Source of the DNA: Nymphaea colorata
Taxonomy: Eukaryota; Streptophyta; Magnoliopsida; Nymphaeales; Nymphaeaceae
Direction of reading: 5' to 3'
Length of the DNA stretch: 64,000 nt
Assembly (NCBI RefSeq): GCF_008831285.2
Contig: NC_045138.2
Location: 4,493,205 to 4,557,204 of the forward strand
The translations under genes and the position numbers were made by a program. Positions within the stretch are counted from its first letter, which is position 1. Each line of letters starts with the position of its first letter. Below the pieces are notes generated by a model. It did not search any database and was not told the origin of the DNA. It was given only the letters and a program-made list of their open reading frames with translations. Positions 45,320 to 57,525 of the stretch are shown in pieces.

Positions 45320-48300
45320 TTATTTGTAGCTAATACGGACGCCTGGCAAGTAGTCTCTAGGCAATAAAAGCAAGGGGCAGTTGTAACAATCCAAATCTTC
45401 AAGCCTTGAGAGCGACGCGATCTGTTCTTGTTCTGGCACCAATCCTGCACTACCATGCTCCCCCTCTTCTTCTTCCTCTGCTGCATTTGCAGGTCGGGGA
45501 AGCATGTCCACAAGATACCTCAGTTTGGGGAACTTTCTTATATAGAGCCCTTTAAGCTGTTTGAAGTTTTGCCAGTGGCCTCCTCCCAAACTTGTCTGCT
45601 CTGGGAAATCATACAGCCATATCTCTTCCACTTGGGTGAGACCCCACACCCAATCTGGCACCTTTCCCCAATTGGCATTGGGTTCCCCTCCCCACAAATG
45701 TAGAATCCTGAGGGAGGGTAGAAACGAGGATACCTGTGATGGCAATGGCGGTTCATCACCATCTCCACATTGCAACAACTCGTTGCTTGTCCTGAGCTCC
45801 GTGAGTTTGGGCAGACGAGTGAAGGCGTCCAACTTGAGTCTCGCACATGGGCTCACCAGTACAGTCAATTGTTGAAGCTCGATCTCATGACCCTTTGATA
45901 AAGCAGGGAGGAGCCCTTCCATCTGCATATTTGGGCACATCACCAATTGCGCATTTTTTAGGCATGGCAGTGCTGCAGCTTCCCCTGTTCCCCCTTCAAA
46001 TCCCTCCCATTTGGGTAAACCAAACATTGTCATTTCTTCAAGCGATTCTAGACATGGAGGCAAGGCCTTGAGCTCTGCGCAACCTGACACTTCCAGTGTT
46101 CTGAGGTGTGGCATGGCAGTGGTCCCTTCTTGCCCTTTCTCCATCGGCCATCCTCTGAAAATGTTCAAGTACTGCAGCTTGAGTTCCTCAAGTGAAGGAA
46201 AGCATGGGAGATCGTTTAGCACCTGACAGGACGACAACTTCAACTTCCTTAAGACGGGCATGTTTGCAACTGAATTCAATTTATTGCATTCCTTCACTTC
46301 AAGCTTCACAAGGGCGGGCATGCTAGTTAGCAGCATAAGGTCGTCACATTTTTCCAATGTCAATGACTTGAGCGCAGGCACGACGGGCATCGTCCCCAAG
46401 TGAGAGCAACAGGACAACCTCAATGTCTGCAGATTGGCATAGTTGGACTCCAGATACCAAGTGCTTGGCAGCGCGCCTCCTTTGTAGCAGGATAGCTCCA
46501 AGTTCTCGAGGCCATGTGGAGGCTGTAAAGCCTCTAGTATACCACCCTGTCTCTTTGATTCATTCTGTAATTCCCCTGTATCATCATCAGCAGTTCTGCT
46601 GGTTGCGCCATTGGGCATCGAGAAATCCAAACGCAGGGCGGTTATGCTCTTCTTTTTGTTGAGTTGTGCTTCACCTGCGTCTGTCATGGTAGTGATACTC
46701 CCCAACCCCATTATATTCAAACTTCCCTTCAGTTTGTTCAACTCTTTCAACTCCCTAATACTGCACCCATTTTCACACGCAAGGAACTTGCATAGGGTCC
46801 TTAAATGCGTAAGCTTACCAAGTCCTTCAGCCACAAATGTTAATTTGTCTGTCTTTTCCAATCCAAGATACCTCAAGTTGCAAAGTTCCCCTATTTCCTT
46901 GGGCAACTCCTCTATATGGCTGCCATCTAAATTCAGTGTCTGCAAGTTGTAGAGTCTACCTATTGAACTAGGCAAACTCTTCACCCAAGTGCCACTTAGA
47001 CCAAGATATTTCAAAAGCGCAAGGTCTCCAATGCAATCTGGCAACTCTTTTATATCAGCACCTATCAATGACAACACTCTCAAGCTCCTGACCTTGCCTA
47101 GGCTATTAATTCCACAGCTGCAGCTACTCAGCAATGTATGCAGCTTACTTGTTTGCAATTCACTTTGAGCAATAAAAGAGCCGCCCGTAAGAGACAAGTG
47201 GCGGGTGTGCTCAGTTGCAGAATTATGACTGTATTCTTTTCCACCAATGTACAGGGCAAGATCATGTAGAATATCATGCAGTTTGACACCCTTTTTTGTT
47301 TCTTCTATCAAGCATCGGTCTATCAAATCATTAAGATAATCGTTTGCTCTCGCTTCCATGTCAACCCCGTTAGCTTCTTCAACTAATCCATGGGCTATCC
47401 ATTGCATGATCAACTCATTCTTTTGTATTTCATAATCCTTTGGGTACACACTGCAATAGACAAAGCAGTTCTTCAAACAAGGTGACAAGTCATCGTAGCT
47501 TAGCACCAGTCCAGGAAGAATGTCACCATATGGAGAAGAAGATGAGGGCATTTTCCATTCCCAGATCCCGCTCTTCTCCGCAACTGTCCATTCATGCCTC
47601 CCTATCTTCTTTGAACGCAACAAACGCCCGACTGTTTGGATCACAAGCGGCAAGCCGCCACATTTTTGTACTATTCTTTCCCCGATATCTTTCACATTTT
47701 CCCTTACCAAGTCGTATTCACTCTTGTCTTCTTTCAGTGCATTTATCACAAACAAGTGCCAGCTTTCTTCTTGAGATAATCGCTCCAGTTTATGCATGTA
47801 TATTGAGTTAACATCACCAGAGACTTGTTTCTTCCTAGTGGTTATCAGAACTGCACTACCCACTGCACCCTCTACCAACAGGGTCTTTATTTGTTCCCAC
47901 CACTCTAAATCCCATACATCATCTAGAACCAACAAAAATCTTTTGTCTGATAACTCTTTCTTTAGGCACTTGCATAGCAGCTCCAATTGGGTATAGTCAG
48001 GGGACTTTTCGGTAACTGACTCTAGTATCTTTCTCACCAATTCCTTGAGGTCTGGTTTCTCTGAGACACATACCCACCATCTGTTTTTCCCAAACTCTTC
48101 TTCAACTTCATTAAATACCATTTTAGCAAGAGTTGTTTTGCCAATTCCCCCCTGCCCTGTGATCGAGATGACAGAGACATTACATTTTGTACCATGGGTA
48201 AAGCTTCTAAGTTGGAGACTTTCTAATATCCTTTTCTTATCGACCTCCCTGCCCACTGTACCCTGCCAACTTATAAGGGAGGTGGTTTCTCTGTAATGTT

Positions 48301-48751
48301 TAGTACTCGTGGGATTCTGACCAGTACCACTGCTTTGTGTAGCTTCAAAGAGTTTATATAAACCCAATGTCTCCCTCTCTCTGTGTATTTCTTCGAGCCT
48401 TTCATTTATGCTCTTCATATTATTTCCAAGTTGGTAACGATTAAAGCTCTTGCTAGCAGACATGATGGCCTTTCTTTTCTTTCCCGAAGAGGTGCTCGTT
48501 CTGTATTCGTCGATGGTGTCCTCGGCATCATAGAGAACATCCTTTAGCTTCCACACCCAGTCTCTGACGCGCTCGTTGTTGAAAAAAGGCATGCGGTTTG
48601 CAGTTTGAATGGCTGCTCGAATATCCTCGAGCTTGCTCTCGAGTTTCTTGAGCTCCCCTTCTGCATTCTTGAAGGCATTAAACTTTGCTTTGATCAAATC
48701 CACAGAACTCAACAGCGAGGAAATGGCAGCCTTTGCGAGCTCTTCTGCCAT
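45320..48751 (-). CDS. Coiled-coil NB-ARC LRR (CNL) resistance-type protein, one exon
   Basis: Cytoplasmic immune receptor of the CNL class. I start at 48751 (MAEELAKAA), the typical Rx-type N-terminus. An in-frame ATG at 48838 would add 29 atypical residues. This gives 1143 residues with no intron. Motifs in order: EDTID in the coiled-coil domain (about 77-81), P-loop GQGGIGKTT (199-207), kinase-2 LLVLDDVWD (273-281), RNBS-B LITTR, GLPL (366-369), RNBS-D CFVYCSVYP (429-437), and LHD in KLHDILHDLA (491-493) where MHD is usual. Leucine-rich repeats run from about 557 to the end (for example LKYLGLSGTWVKSLPSSIG). A run of five Glu follows at about 1092-1096. No frameshift or stop is seen, so the gene looks intact. 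The Met-to-Leu change in MHD also occurs in working CNL proteins. The recognised pathogen cannot be inferred. Confidence 0.95.
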   Translation of the reverse strand: MAEELAKAAISSLLSSVDLIKAKFNAFKNAEGELKKLESKLEDIRAAIQTANRMPFFNNERVRDWVWKLKDVLYDAEDTIDEYRTSTSSGKKRKAIMSASKSFNRYQLGNNMKSINERLEEIHRERETLGLYKLFEATQSSGTGQNPTSTKHYRETTSLISWQGTVGREVDKKRILESLQLRSFTHGTKCNVSVISITGQGGIGKTTLAKMVFNEVEEEFGKNRWWVCVSEKPDLKELVRKILESVTEKSPDYTQLELLCKCLKKELSDKRFLLVLDDVWDLEWWEQIKTLLVEGAVGSAVLITTRKKQVSGDVNSIYMHKLERLSQEESWHLFVINALKEDKSEYDLVRENVKDIGERIVQKCGGLPLVIQTVGRLLRSKKIGRHEWTVAEKSGIWEWKMPSSSSPYGDILPGLVLSYDDLSPCLKNCFVYCSVYPKDYEIQKNELIMQWIAHGLVEEANGVDMEARANDYLNDLIDRCLIEETKKGVKLHDILHDLALYIGGKEYSHNSATEHTRHLSLTGGSFIAQSELQTSKLHTLLSSCSCGINSLGKVRSLRVLSLIGADIKELPDCIGDLALLKYLGLSGTWVKSLPSSIGRLYNLQTLNLDGSHIEELPKEIGELCNLRYLGLEKTDKLTFVAEGLGKLTHLRTLCKFLACENGCSIRELKELNKLKGSLNIMGLGSITTMTDAGEAQLNKKKSITALRLDFSMPNGATSRTADDDTGELQNESKRQGGILEALQPPHGLENLELSCYKGGALPSTWYLESNYANLQTLRLSCCSHLGTMPVVPALKSLTLEKCDDLMLLTSMPALVKLEVKECNKLNSVANMPVLRKLKLSSCQVLNDLPCFPSLEELKLQYLNIFRGWPMEKGQEGTTAMPHLRTLEVSGCAELKALPPCLESLEEMTMFGLPKWEGFEGGTGEAAALPCLKNAQLVMCPNMQMEGLLPALSKGHEIELQQLTVLVSPCARLKLDAFTRLPKLTELRTSNELLQCGDGDEPPLPSQVSSFLPSLRILHLWGGEPNANWGKVPDWVWGLTQVEEIWLYDFPEQTSLGGGHWQNFKQLKGLYIRKFPKLRYLVDMLPRPANAAEEEEEGEHGSAGLVPEQEQIASLSRLEDLDCYNCPLLLLPRDYLPGVRISYK

Positions 48752-51700
48752 GTCTGTTTGCTTGAGAATACAGCTGATGGCAGAGCCAAACTGAGAGAAA
48801 TCTTTCCACCTTAGAAACAAAGAAGCAGGCATGGACAAACTATGAGATGCTCACTCTTAGCAACTGCGGACAGAAAGTGGAAGCTTAAACAGGTACACGG
48901 ACTATGTCTCAACTGTACTTATTTGCATTAATGTTTTAAACCTTGCTTCTTGCTTTAATATGTTTCAAATTTCACTTCGTTTTTCATCCTTTCTTATGCT
49001 TGGGGTCACTGAACATGACAATTGCTCATAATCGTATGTAACAAAAGCTAAAACAGCTTCATGGCAACAGCGAAGCATACGGAAACTTAAATAAAACCAG
49101 ATTATTGGGCTGGTTATTAATAAAGCACATTATCCAATACAGCGTATAAAAAAGCAAAAACATTATATAAAAAATAGATATGTATATTAAAACAGTGTAT
49201 ACAAAATTAAATTATAAGGATCGGCTCCTCGGCGAACAAACTAAAGCTGAAAAAACCTAAAATAAAGCAAACTTAAACTGGTTATATTGTAAATTTAGAA
49301 CATCTTGCACGCAACACATGTACAACAAGGAAAAAGAGAGGGGGGATAGGAGATTTTAAAAGTCTTTTGTAAATAAATGTATATTTGTACTTTTAACTTT
49401 TTTTCATAACCTTTTTTTGTTCTTCTAAAAATCTATTTTTAAAACATTTTCTAGAATATTTAAGTATTACACACCTCTGTTGTGCTTAACTTTTTTTGTA
49501 CAAAGGTCTACACGTAACCTGTTGTCCGAACGGATTATATAGAGCACATTGCAAAACGCAACTTTCCCTTGTCCAACAAAAACATGCTGATTTTTGGATG
49601 TTTTATTGAGCTGCCCAAGTTGTTTATAAAGGCCACTCCTTTCTAAGTAACTAAAACCATAATTTTTTTTTGTGTTTTTTTATTGGTGAAAACTTTTTTC
49701 GGATTTATTAAGAACAAGTTTACTCCTTAATCTCTCCCCAATAATGTGATCATCCAAATTCAGTTTTTTCTCTTCTATATTACTGAAAATCCTTAAATAT
49801 CACCCATCATCAAGATAATCTATCCTCTGCATAAAACTAATGAGGCAAGCTGGTATTACAGATCTCTAGATTGGACTTTTTTTTTGTTTCCGACAAATCA
49901 CGATTTAGCCGTTTAGGTCGACAGTGTATAGGATGTTGAGAATCAATGAAAATAGTTTTGTTGAAAAATTGGTGCACAATTTCCTTTTTGGCAATAATTG
50001 GAGATGGAACAATACTTGCTTAACTCATTTATGTTAAACATGTATCGTTTCTTTTAACTCATTTAGTTGGTGCTCGCTTAACTATTATCTTCTTGTAAAT
50101 CAACATTCATTATGTAGTCGAGCCCAGTCGAGTTCTTACAACTCGAACTGTAGTCGTTTAACATTTCAAGCTCGCTTGTAAACGAATCGAACTTGAGTCG
50201 AGTTTTGGCAAGTAAGTTTGAGTCGAACTCGAGCTGGCTTGATTGATTGTGCAGCCATACCAACTACCCTGCTAAAAACTAGTCAGTTTGGATCTATAAT
50301 GACTAAAATGCTTTTGATTAAAGTAAAAAATGGAGTTTCTTACGAAAATAAAAATTTGATTATGAAAAAGTTAAGAACTAAAAAACTAACACCTTTTTAT
50401 AAAAATTTCTAAAATGCCCTAAACCCTCAATTTTTTATACGGTATAGATTTATTGTGTGAACACAACTTGATCTCTTAAAAACCCTCTAACCTATTGTTA
50501 TGCTCCTCCCAAATCCGCCACCAACAATATATCAGGTTGGGGATGTAGCGGGATAAGGAGGGCCGAGGGTGGCAGAGGAGCTAACAGAACAATGAGCAAG
50601 AGGTAAAAAGGTTGAAAAGATTCTTTTGTAGAACGACAAAGGATACACCAACTAGCCAAGTGGAAACCAAATGTAGCCAGCAAGTAGGCAAGGGGTATAC
50701 CAACTAGTCAGATTGAAACCAAGATGCTGCAGATGGTCAATAGTGTCAATATGCGAAACTGGTCGCCTTTATGCACACATAGAAGTGTGTAATGCCTAAA
50801 ATACCCTTGATAAAGTGAAAAAAAAGATATGCAAAAGTCTAACAAGTACACTTTATTATAAAACAATACTTAAACCTTTCCCCTTTTTATTTGTTGTGTG
50901 CACAATACAATTCCATCTTGTTAATATGAATATGACCAACAAGTAGGAGTCATGCAAAAACCATGGCACCAAGTGTGTGGTTAGCTATCGACCATACTTT
51001 TGGCAGATGAAGGAGAAGAACATGTGGTCAGAGGTGGCAAGCCACCACCACTAGGAGCATAGCCAGGCAATGGTCATGCGTCCGGATCCCTCCATCCCTA
51101 GGAGATGAGTGAACCTGGTTAATATGTGTTTTTTCATGCACCAGTATGATTAATGACTAAAATGCCCTTAGTTCACATTGGATTTTTTTTTTTTGTAAAC
51201 ACAAAATTGAAAATCAACAAAAGTAAAAAAGACTTTGGATGGCATTTTTTTTAATAAATTTTCAAAATGTCCTTCATTGCCTTACTGCACATCGTGGTGC
51301 GCCTGTTGCATATAACTTTCTCTCGAATATGAGGGCACACAACAACATCCCACTGTGCCAGAGAAGCATGCAGTTTATCTGCTGTCTCTAAAGAAAAGGC
51401 GAAGGGCTCTGTCAAACTGATGGAAGATGAAGGCAAGAGAGAGAGAGAGGGAGGGAGAGAGAGATTGATGGAAAGAAGGGCAAAAGTGTCCTTTTTTGCA
51501 TTAAACCATAGTTGTCTAACCTTGTTCAATAAGCTGGATCGCCTGTTGATATAAACCTGCAAAAGAGAGGCTGTAAAGTCGAAACCTTTAAAATCACAGG
51601 ATCCTGTTTGCCATTTGTCTAAAATTGAGACGTTTTTTTGCAATTTTTTCATATAAAACAAGTTATATGACGGGCTATACTAATAAGTCATAGTAAACGC

Positions 51701-52510
51701 TGTCGTGAGTGCCACGAGAGTTGGGAGGAGGAGCTAGCAGTCAATCCTCGACCTGGCGGTCGCTGGTGGTTTGTATATAGTTGTAGCAAGTCATTGACTT
51801 GGGTCACTAGCTTTAGAGAGAGAAGAAAGAGAAAGAGACAAAGAGCGACAAAATGAGAATTCATCAACGAAAATGAGGCGACAAATAGTCGCGAACAAGG
51901 AAAAAACGGCAAAAAACAAAAACAAAGAAAAGAAAGCAACCAAAGAACATGTAGAACAGAGAAAGGAGAACAAAGAGGGAAGGAAGCCAAGGAGAAGTGC
52001 AAGATGCACATCTCTCTGTCTTCTCCAAGTAGTCAATAGAGTCTGCTAAAGCTGCTGTGTCTCTAAAGACCCTGTTGTGCTCGGCCACCAACAGCTAATA
52101 ACCACAGCTGCCAAGTATAAGGCGAAAACTGAGAAGCAGAGGGCGAAGGGTTAAAAGAAAGAGAGGGAGAGAAAGAGAGATTAAAGCCTTCCTCCCCTTT
52201 TCCACTGATCAGTAAACTTGCAGAATCTAAGTACCGATTCAAGCAGCCTCATAAACTGCTTTAACTAAATTGAGAGACTGGACAACTCTCTTTCTCTCGA
52301 CGCTGAAAAGACAAAGAACCCTAGGAAGAGCCAATTTTTACTACTGAAAAGAACAAAACTAAGGAAACACACTAAAAAATGCTTAGCATCGAATTCACAG
52401 ATTAAAAAGAATTTGGAGTTTAGCGACATGAGCAAAGAAGTATGCAGCGAAAGGCAGAGAACACACCTTTTCCGGCAACAGAAGCAGAGAGATCTGTAGC
52501 AAAGGCAGAA

Positions 52511-52546
<36 letters not shown>

Positions 52547-52888
52547 CCTCCTTAAGTTCTTTTCCTTTTATGAATGGTGGGTCGTGTGTAGGGACGTATT
52601 AAGGTTGGACGCATCTGATTATGGACCTGACTTTGAATCCATTTAACCGTAGCTAGTAAAAAAGCATTGTGCCATTACTAATCAAATTCGTTTACTTTTC
52701 AGTTTTATGCTATATTCAGGCCCGAGTCCACTTTGTGTTACGGAGATCCAACAAAGATCCAACCCAATTATGTCTAGATTTCGGATCATAAGCTTCTCGG
52801 ATCCAAATTCAGTTTTGAAAAGTAGAGCCTACATTTGAATCCCAAGTCCTACCTGAATCCAAACCACTGACATCCATAGTTGCGGATA
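48752..52888. other. Upstream flank of the CNL gene, no supported gene
   Basis: AT-rich, with many short frames. 51400-52550 is strongly purine-rich on the + strand (GAGAGA, AAGAGA and AGAAAG runs, and a GA microsatellite at about 52517-52544), which makes long T/C-coded open frames on the - strand (phenylalanine-, leucine- and serine-rich). These look compositional, not coding. The region could hold a CT-rich leader or a non-coding transcript, but I see no proof. Confidence 0.5.
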
Positions 52889-53333
52889 GGGATGCCAATA
52901 TATCTGATTTGCATCAGATTTCTAATTTATCTGTTTCGAAGAAATCAGATATGAAAAAAAATTTCATATCCCATTAAAAAGTTAGATTGAATTCAGCTTT
53001 AGTAATTGGCTTCCAATCAGATTTTTGGATATACATAAACATCTGATTCGATTTAGATACGGATTTGAATCAGATTTATTTTAAACAAATATCCTACATC
53101 AAATGCTCTTACATTTTGAAAACCGGTCAAATTCGGTACAAAATTCGTATTCAGATATGAATATAAAAATTAGATTCGGATCAGGTTCAATTTGTAAAAT
53201 TGGATTTCAGATTCAGATTTAGATATTTCTTTGTTCTTATTTGAATATGAATTTGAATCCAAATAAGTCAATATCTGAAAAAGTAGATACAGTTAAAAGT
53301 ATGTCTAATTTGAATACGATCCGTTGGCATCCC
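52889..53333. mobile_element. Family A small inverted-repeat element, clearest copy
   Basis: 445 bp between TA dinucleotides (52887-52888 and 53334-53335). The outermost ten bases are perfect inverted repeats, GGGATGCCAA and TTGGCATCCC. The left end continues TATATCTGATTTGCATCAG, a subterminal word that recurs inverted at the right end of other copies. No coding capacity. Confidence 0.8.
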
Positions 53334-53771
53334 TAATCGTGGTTGAAGGGGTAGCCTTGTCCTCCCTTTCTTTCTTTCTCCTTTGACAGCTTTTCATTTC
53401 TCCTTGGCGGCTTGTATGACAAGTAGTTAGGTGGGTGGCTTCTTTTTTGTGAAAGAGACCTGAAAGATAGTTGGGTCACTTGATGAGCACCAAAGTTAGA
53501 AAATTAGTACAGGCAGCCATAAGGTGGGGGCGGTAGGGGGTTAGCTGATGTAGAAGATAAGGTCTCCAGTATAGGCTTTGGAAAGAAAGGAATTGAAATG
53601 TGCATCGAAGAAGGTTGAATGATCCCATCATTTCCTAGATTTGAAGAATAGATCATCTGCCAATAACTGTGGCCACTTTGGTTAGAATCAAGTGGTAGTA
53701 TCACGCGCATATCATGGTGGGGTCTTTGACTCTCATTTTCAGCGGTGGAGTTAGAAATTTTTGGTTAAGTA

Positions 53772-54213
53772 GATGTCAGTATATTTGATTTGGATCAGAT
53801 ATCCAACCAAACCATTCTGAAAAACCAGTTATAGAAAAAATATAATGTCCTATTCAAAGATCAAATCGGGTTTGGATTAAAGAAATGACATTCAATTGCA
53901 TTCGGATTTAGATATATATAAATATTCGATCATATTCAAATTCAGATTGGATTTAGTTTTAAACAAATATCATACATCCAACACTCTTATATTTTGAAAG
54001 TATGCTAGCTTTGGTTCAAAATTCGGATTTGGAAGTGAATGCAAAATTGGATTAAGATCATAATCAGATTGTAAAATCGGATTTCAGATTCAGATATGAC
54101 TTCTCTTCGTTTATATTCAAATGAGAATTCAAATATGGACATGTGAATATCTGAAAAAGCAGCTATATGTGGTGAAGAGTATATTTTATTTGAATCCGAC
54201 CCAATGAGATCTC
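53772..54213. mobile_element. Family A small inverted-repeat element
   Basis: Left end GATGTCAGTATATTTGATTT after TA (53770-53771). The right end reads CCCAATGAGATCTC before TA (54214-54215). Interior words (GATTTAGTTTTAAACAAATA, GTTCAAAATTCGG) are shared with the copies at 16491 and 52889, in the same orientation. Confidence 0.65.
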
Positions 54214-54527
54214 TATGGCTGATGGCGTACGACAAGCAAACCTGGGTGACAACTCCTATGGCTGGATCCAAAATCCAAGTCCACTCCTCGTTGAAAAGTT
54301 GTTGACCCTGCCGGCAAATGCTCATACCAGCCCACATCTGGCTTACCCGCTGCTCTTTTCAGCCATTGAGACGAGTAAGAAAGACTGTATCAGCACCTCT
54401 TTCCGATGCTAAGAATGCACGTTGCATTCCTTACAATTGCAAATCTCATGCTAATCCATTTCTTAGGGACTGCATGTTTGTCTTTTGAACTTCGAGTTAA
54501 GTTGGGCATTTTATGTGGATATAGGTA

Positions 54528-54919
54528 AGGATGTCAATAGATCACCCACCTGCTTTTTAGGATATTTACATATTCAGATTCAAAAGACAAAAATTCATAT
54601 CCAAATCCAAATCCAAAATCTGATTTCACAATCCAAATCGGACTTTTACATTCATATATGAATCTAAGTCTAAGTTTGAAGCAAATTTAGCCAATTTTTC
54701 AAAATTTAAGAGCATTAAGTATAGGATATTTCTTTAAAAATAAATCCGATGAATCCGAATCCGATTGGATATTATTTGTATCTGAGTCCAATCAGATCTC
54801 ATTTCTTAAATCCAAATATGATTTCACTTATTAATCAAATATTATTATTTTTTTCATATCTGATTTTTTCGGAATAGTTTGGTCGGATATCTGATCCAAA
54901 TCAGATATACTGACATATC
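54528..54919. mobile_element. Family A small inverted-repeat element, opposite internal orientation
   Basis: Left end AGGATGTCAATAGATC after TA (54526-54527); right end ATACTGACATATC before TA (54920-54921). The word order runs opposite to the copies at 52889 and 53772 and the same as 43850 and 61977. The right end, with GATATCTGATCCAAATC, inverts the left end of the 53772 copy. Confidence 0.7.
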
Positions 54920-56419
54920 TAGATATAGGGTAATTAGCAGCCCAGGTTTCTTATGAAAGATGCTGGGAGTTAGGCTCCGGACTTTTATTAACAAAAAATT
55001 ATATCTACAACAGCCAAAAATGGAGATGCATAGCATGTAGCCAAGTGAAAACTTAGCTACTGTGACCCAGCAGCCCCACAAAAACAACAAGCAACAGCAA
55101 GCTGCAACCATGCATTGAGATTTTGGAAAGTGAAGAGTGGACATGTACCTCCTTGACTCACATGGGGCTTCCCATGGTTTTAACTTGCCAAATTCACCAA
55201 ACAAAATGAGAGAAAATGACAAAAAGTTTTGCATCTCCCCTTTGTTGTTTGGTAAAGCAGAAGGAGTATTTATCCTACCGCTCTCTATTGAGGGCCAAAG
55301 CCCCCACCTATCCTATCCCCATCCCTCTAGAGTCCAGAGCTGTTTTTAGTTCATGAGAAAGGTGCCCCCCATTATGCTTCTTCTACCTGCAGTACCCCCT
55401 TTATGCTGCATAAAGAATCAACACATTGAAGATTTGAAACGAAAACTGGCAGCCTACCAGCCTCCACCCGTCCGATGCACCAACTGCTTTGCTTTGGGGA
55501 TGCAATTCTCCTTTGTTGAGCTTAGGAGTGGCTCATGTAATTATCTTTTTGTTGCTTATCTTTACATCCAAAATTATTGATGATGTGGCCTTAGGTTTTT
55601 ATGACAGTGTTACTGTTATGCTCATCGATCTTTGTTTATTATTTCTGTTGTTGTAAAAATTATGGTTCTATTGTATGCTTTCCTTTTGTCCTAGATGGTG
55701 CAATAGTAGGTCTTTTTTTGCACTTCATGATATCTCTATTACGGGGTACTTTTATGAGGTATCCATATTGACACGGATAAGACACTTGTCCGAGTATTGG
55801 CACACACTTGGACACAGCCCAAACATAGTCAAACCTATGTCGGGTGTGGTCAACATACCCATGACCATATCCATTAGTTTATTTTTGTCCACTTAATTGA
55901 ATGACATGTTGAAGAGCATCCAAACTAATTTACATCTGAATACTGGATTGAAGTAGATTCATGAAATAGTACTGCATTTGAGTGTTTCATGAATATACCC
56001 AAGTCTATAGCAGAAACTAATACATAGAGTACTATCATAGAGTTCATGCTACCAAACACCATAAAAAAGAGTTATGCATAAGGAGCGAAAGAGTTGCAAG
56101 GAACCATTTGAAAATTAAGCTACTCTGTGGTATATGGATTCTGGCAACAAATATTTCGTTCAAGGTTTGAGGTGTTTATTCAGTTTTTGTTTATAACCAT
56201 TAATTACATTCATTTGGTTCTATACTTTGACTGAAGATTCATGCCATAATCAATAACTTCCACAAGAACATATATATGTGTTTGATTACTCCAATCCCTT
56301 ATTCTAGACAAAGATATAAACTCTGTTTGAAAATTTTATGAAATACAAAATAAATTTGTAATTTCTGAGTATTCCACTCTGTTGATAAGAAGCACTGATG
56401 ACTTTACTGCCATCTAGCA

Positions 56420-57200
56420 ATGGCCACTCAGAGCCAACAACATCTTCCTCAACAGAATCAGTGAAAACTAAGTACGCATGCATGTGCCAAACACTCTTCT
56501 TCTGCGATCCTAATAGCCTCCATCACTTTGTTGTCTATTAAACTCTACGCCGAGGCGAACTGTATGCTCGGGGAATATATCACAGTTTATTCTCATTTTG
56601 ATTACTTATGATCATATGGACCTTGTCGATGAGAGTTACCCTGCTCCTGCCAAGCAGAAAGGAAATTCCATGGAGTTGAACCTCAAATATAAAGAATGGG
56701 TTTGACAGGATCAATTGCTGTTCAGCTGGCTGTTATCTTCTTTTACTGAGGATGTGCACGGTCAGATTCTTCGCCTTTAAGACTGCATCTGATATGTGGC
56801 AGGCTTTGATGATTGCAATTCAAATCTTAGTTTGAAGATTTGAAGAAAGGGAACAAAACTGTGGATTAATATATTCAGAAAGCTAAGGCGTCCGCTCACC
56901 AACTTTCCGTCACCTCTAAAGCAGTGCCAGATAAATACATTGCTATGCAAGTCCTTAAAGGTCTACGACGTCTTCGAACTAATGGAATAATAATGAAGTA
57001 CTGAGCAGAGTGAAAGAACAGTGCATCTTAATGTGAACGGCATATTAGGACAGAAATTTTTCTACGGGTATCACAATCTTCTCCTGATAACAGATATTGG
57101 ATTATGCCGCAGCTCCAGTTATTAGACCAAAATTGCGTGGAATTTCCATCCCCCAGTTGCATCTTCTCATATGACTAATTTCTTCCCATCCCAGATGATT
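56420..57200 (+). pseudogene. Broken Ty1/copia gag, with a protease-region remnant
   Basis: Remnant of a copia-type retrotransposon. After an ATG at 56420, the conceptual reading with frame changes and stops gives DQLLFSWLLSSFTEDVHGQI (about 56710-56765), ASDMWQAL, then LKKGNKTVD, a stop, and YIQKAKASAHQLSVTSKAVP up to VLKGL (about 56835-56965). This is the retrotransposon gag block (UBN2 type). A weak SSHMTN near 57170 resembles the conserved start of the copia protease/gag-pre-integrase zone. Several stops and at least one shift mean it is inactive. No long terminal repeats were recognised nearby. Confidence 0.7.
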
Positions 57201-57395
57201 CCTTGCCAAGACCATGAGTTTTTTTGCTTTATTTTGCTCGTCAATAAGCTGCAGTTACTCAGATGTTTAGCTTTTACGAGCTGAGGCTAATAGAATAAGA
57301 TATGCAGACCCTACATGCCAAAAAACTCTATAGAGATCTTTTATATGTATATAGCTGAAAATTGGCCCCGCCCCTTCTATACATGAGATTGCCAG

Positions 57396-57525
57396 TTCAC
57401 CAAATCTACTTTCCTATCATCAGTGGGAGAGCTACGTTTGCCACACAATCCCACAAAATTTTCACCAAATCTACTTTCCTATCATCAGTGGCAGAGCCAC
57501 GTTTGCCACACAATCCCACAAAATT
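57396..57525. repeat. Two-copy tandem duplication, period 65 bp
   Basis: TTCACCAAATCTACTTTCCT at 57396 recurs at 57461, and the units continue alike through GCCACACAATCCCACAAAAT. Only about two bases differ. Recent local duplication in non-coding sequence. Confidence 0.9.

Noticed and set aside
45428-48814. Many + strand frames opposite the CNL gene
   Set aside because: They are shadows of the 1143-residue coding sequence on the other strand and have no motif of their own.
51251-52516. Several - strand frames of 75-136 codons
   Set aside because: Created by GAGA/AAGA-rich sequence on the + strand, which gives Phe/Leu/Ser-rich readings. Overlapping frames are equally open, which points to composition.
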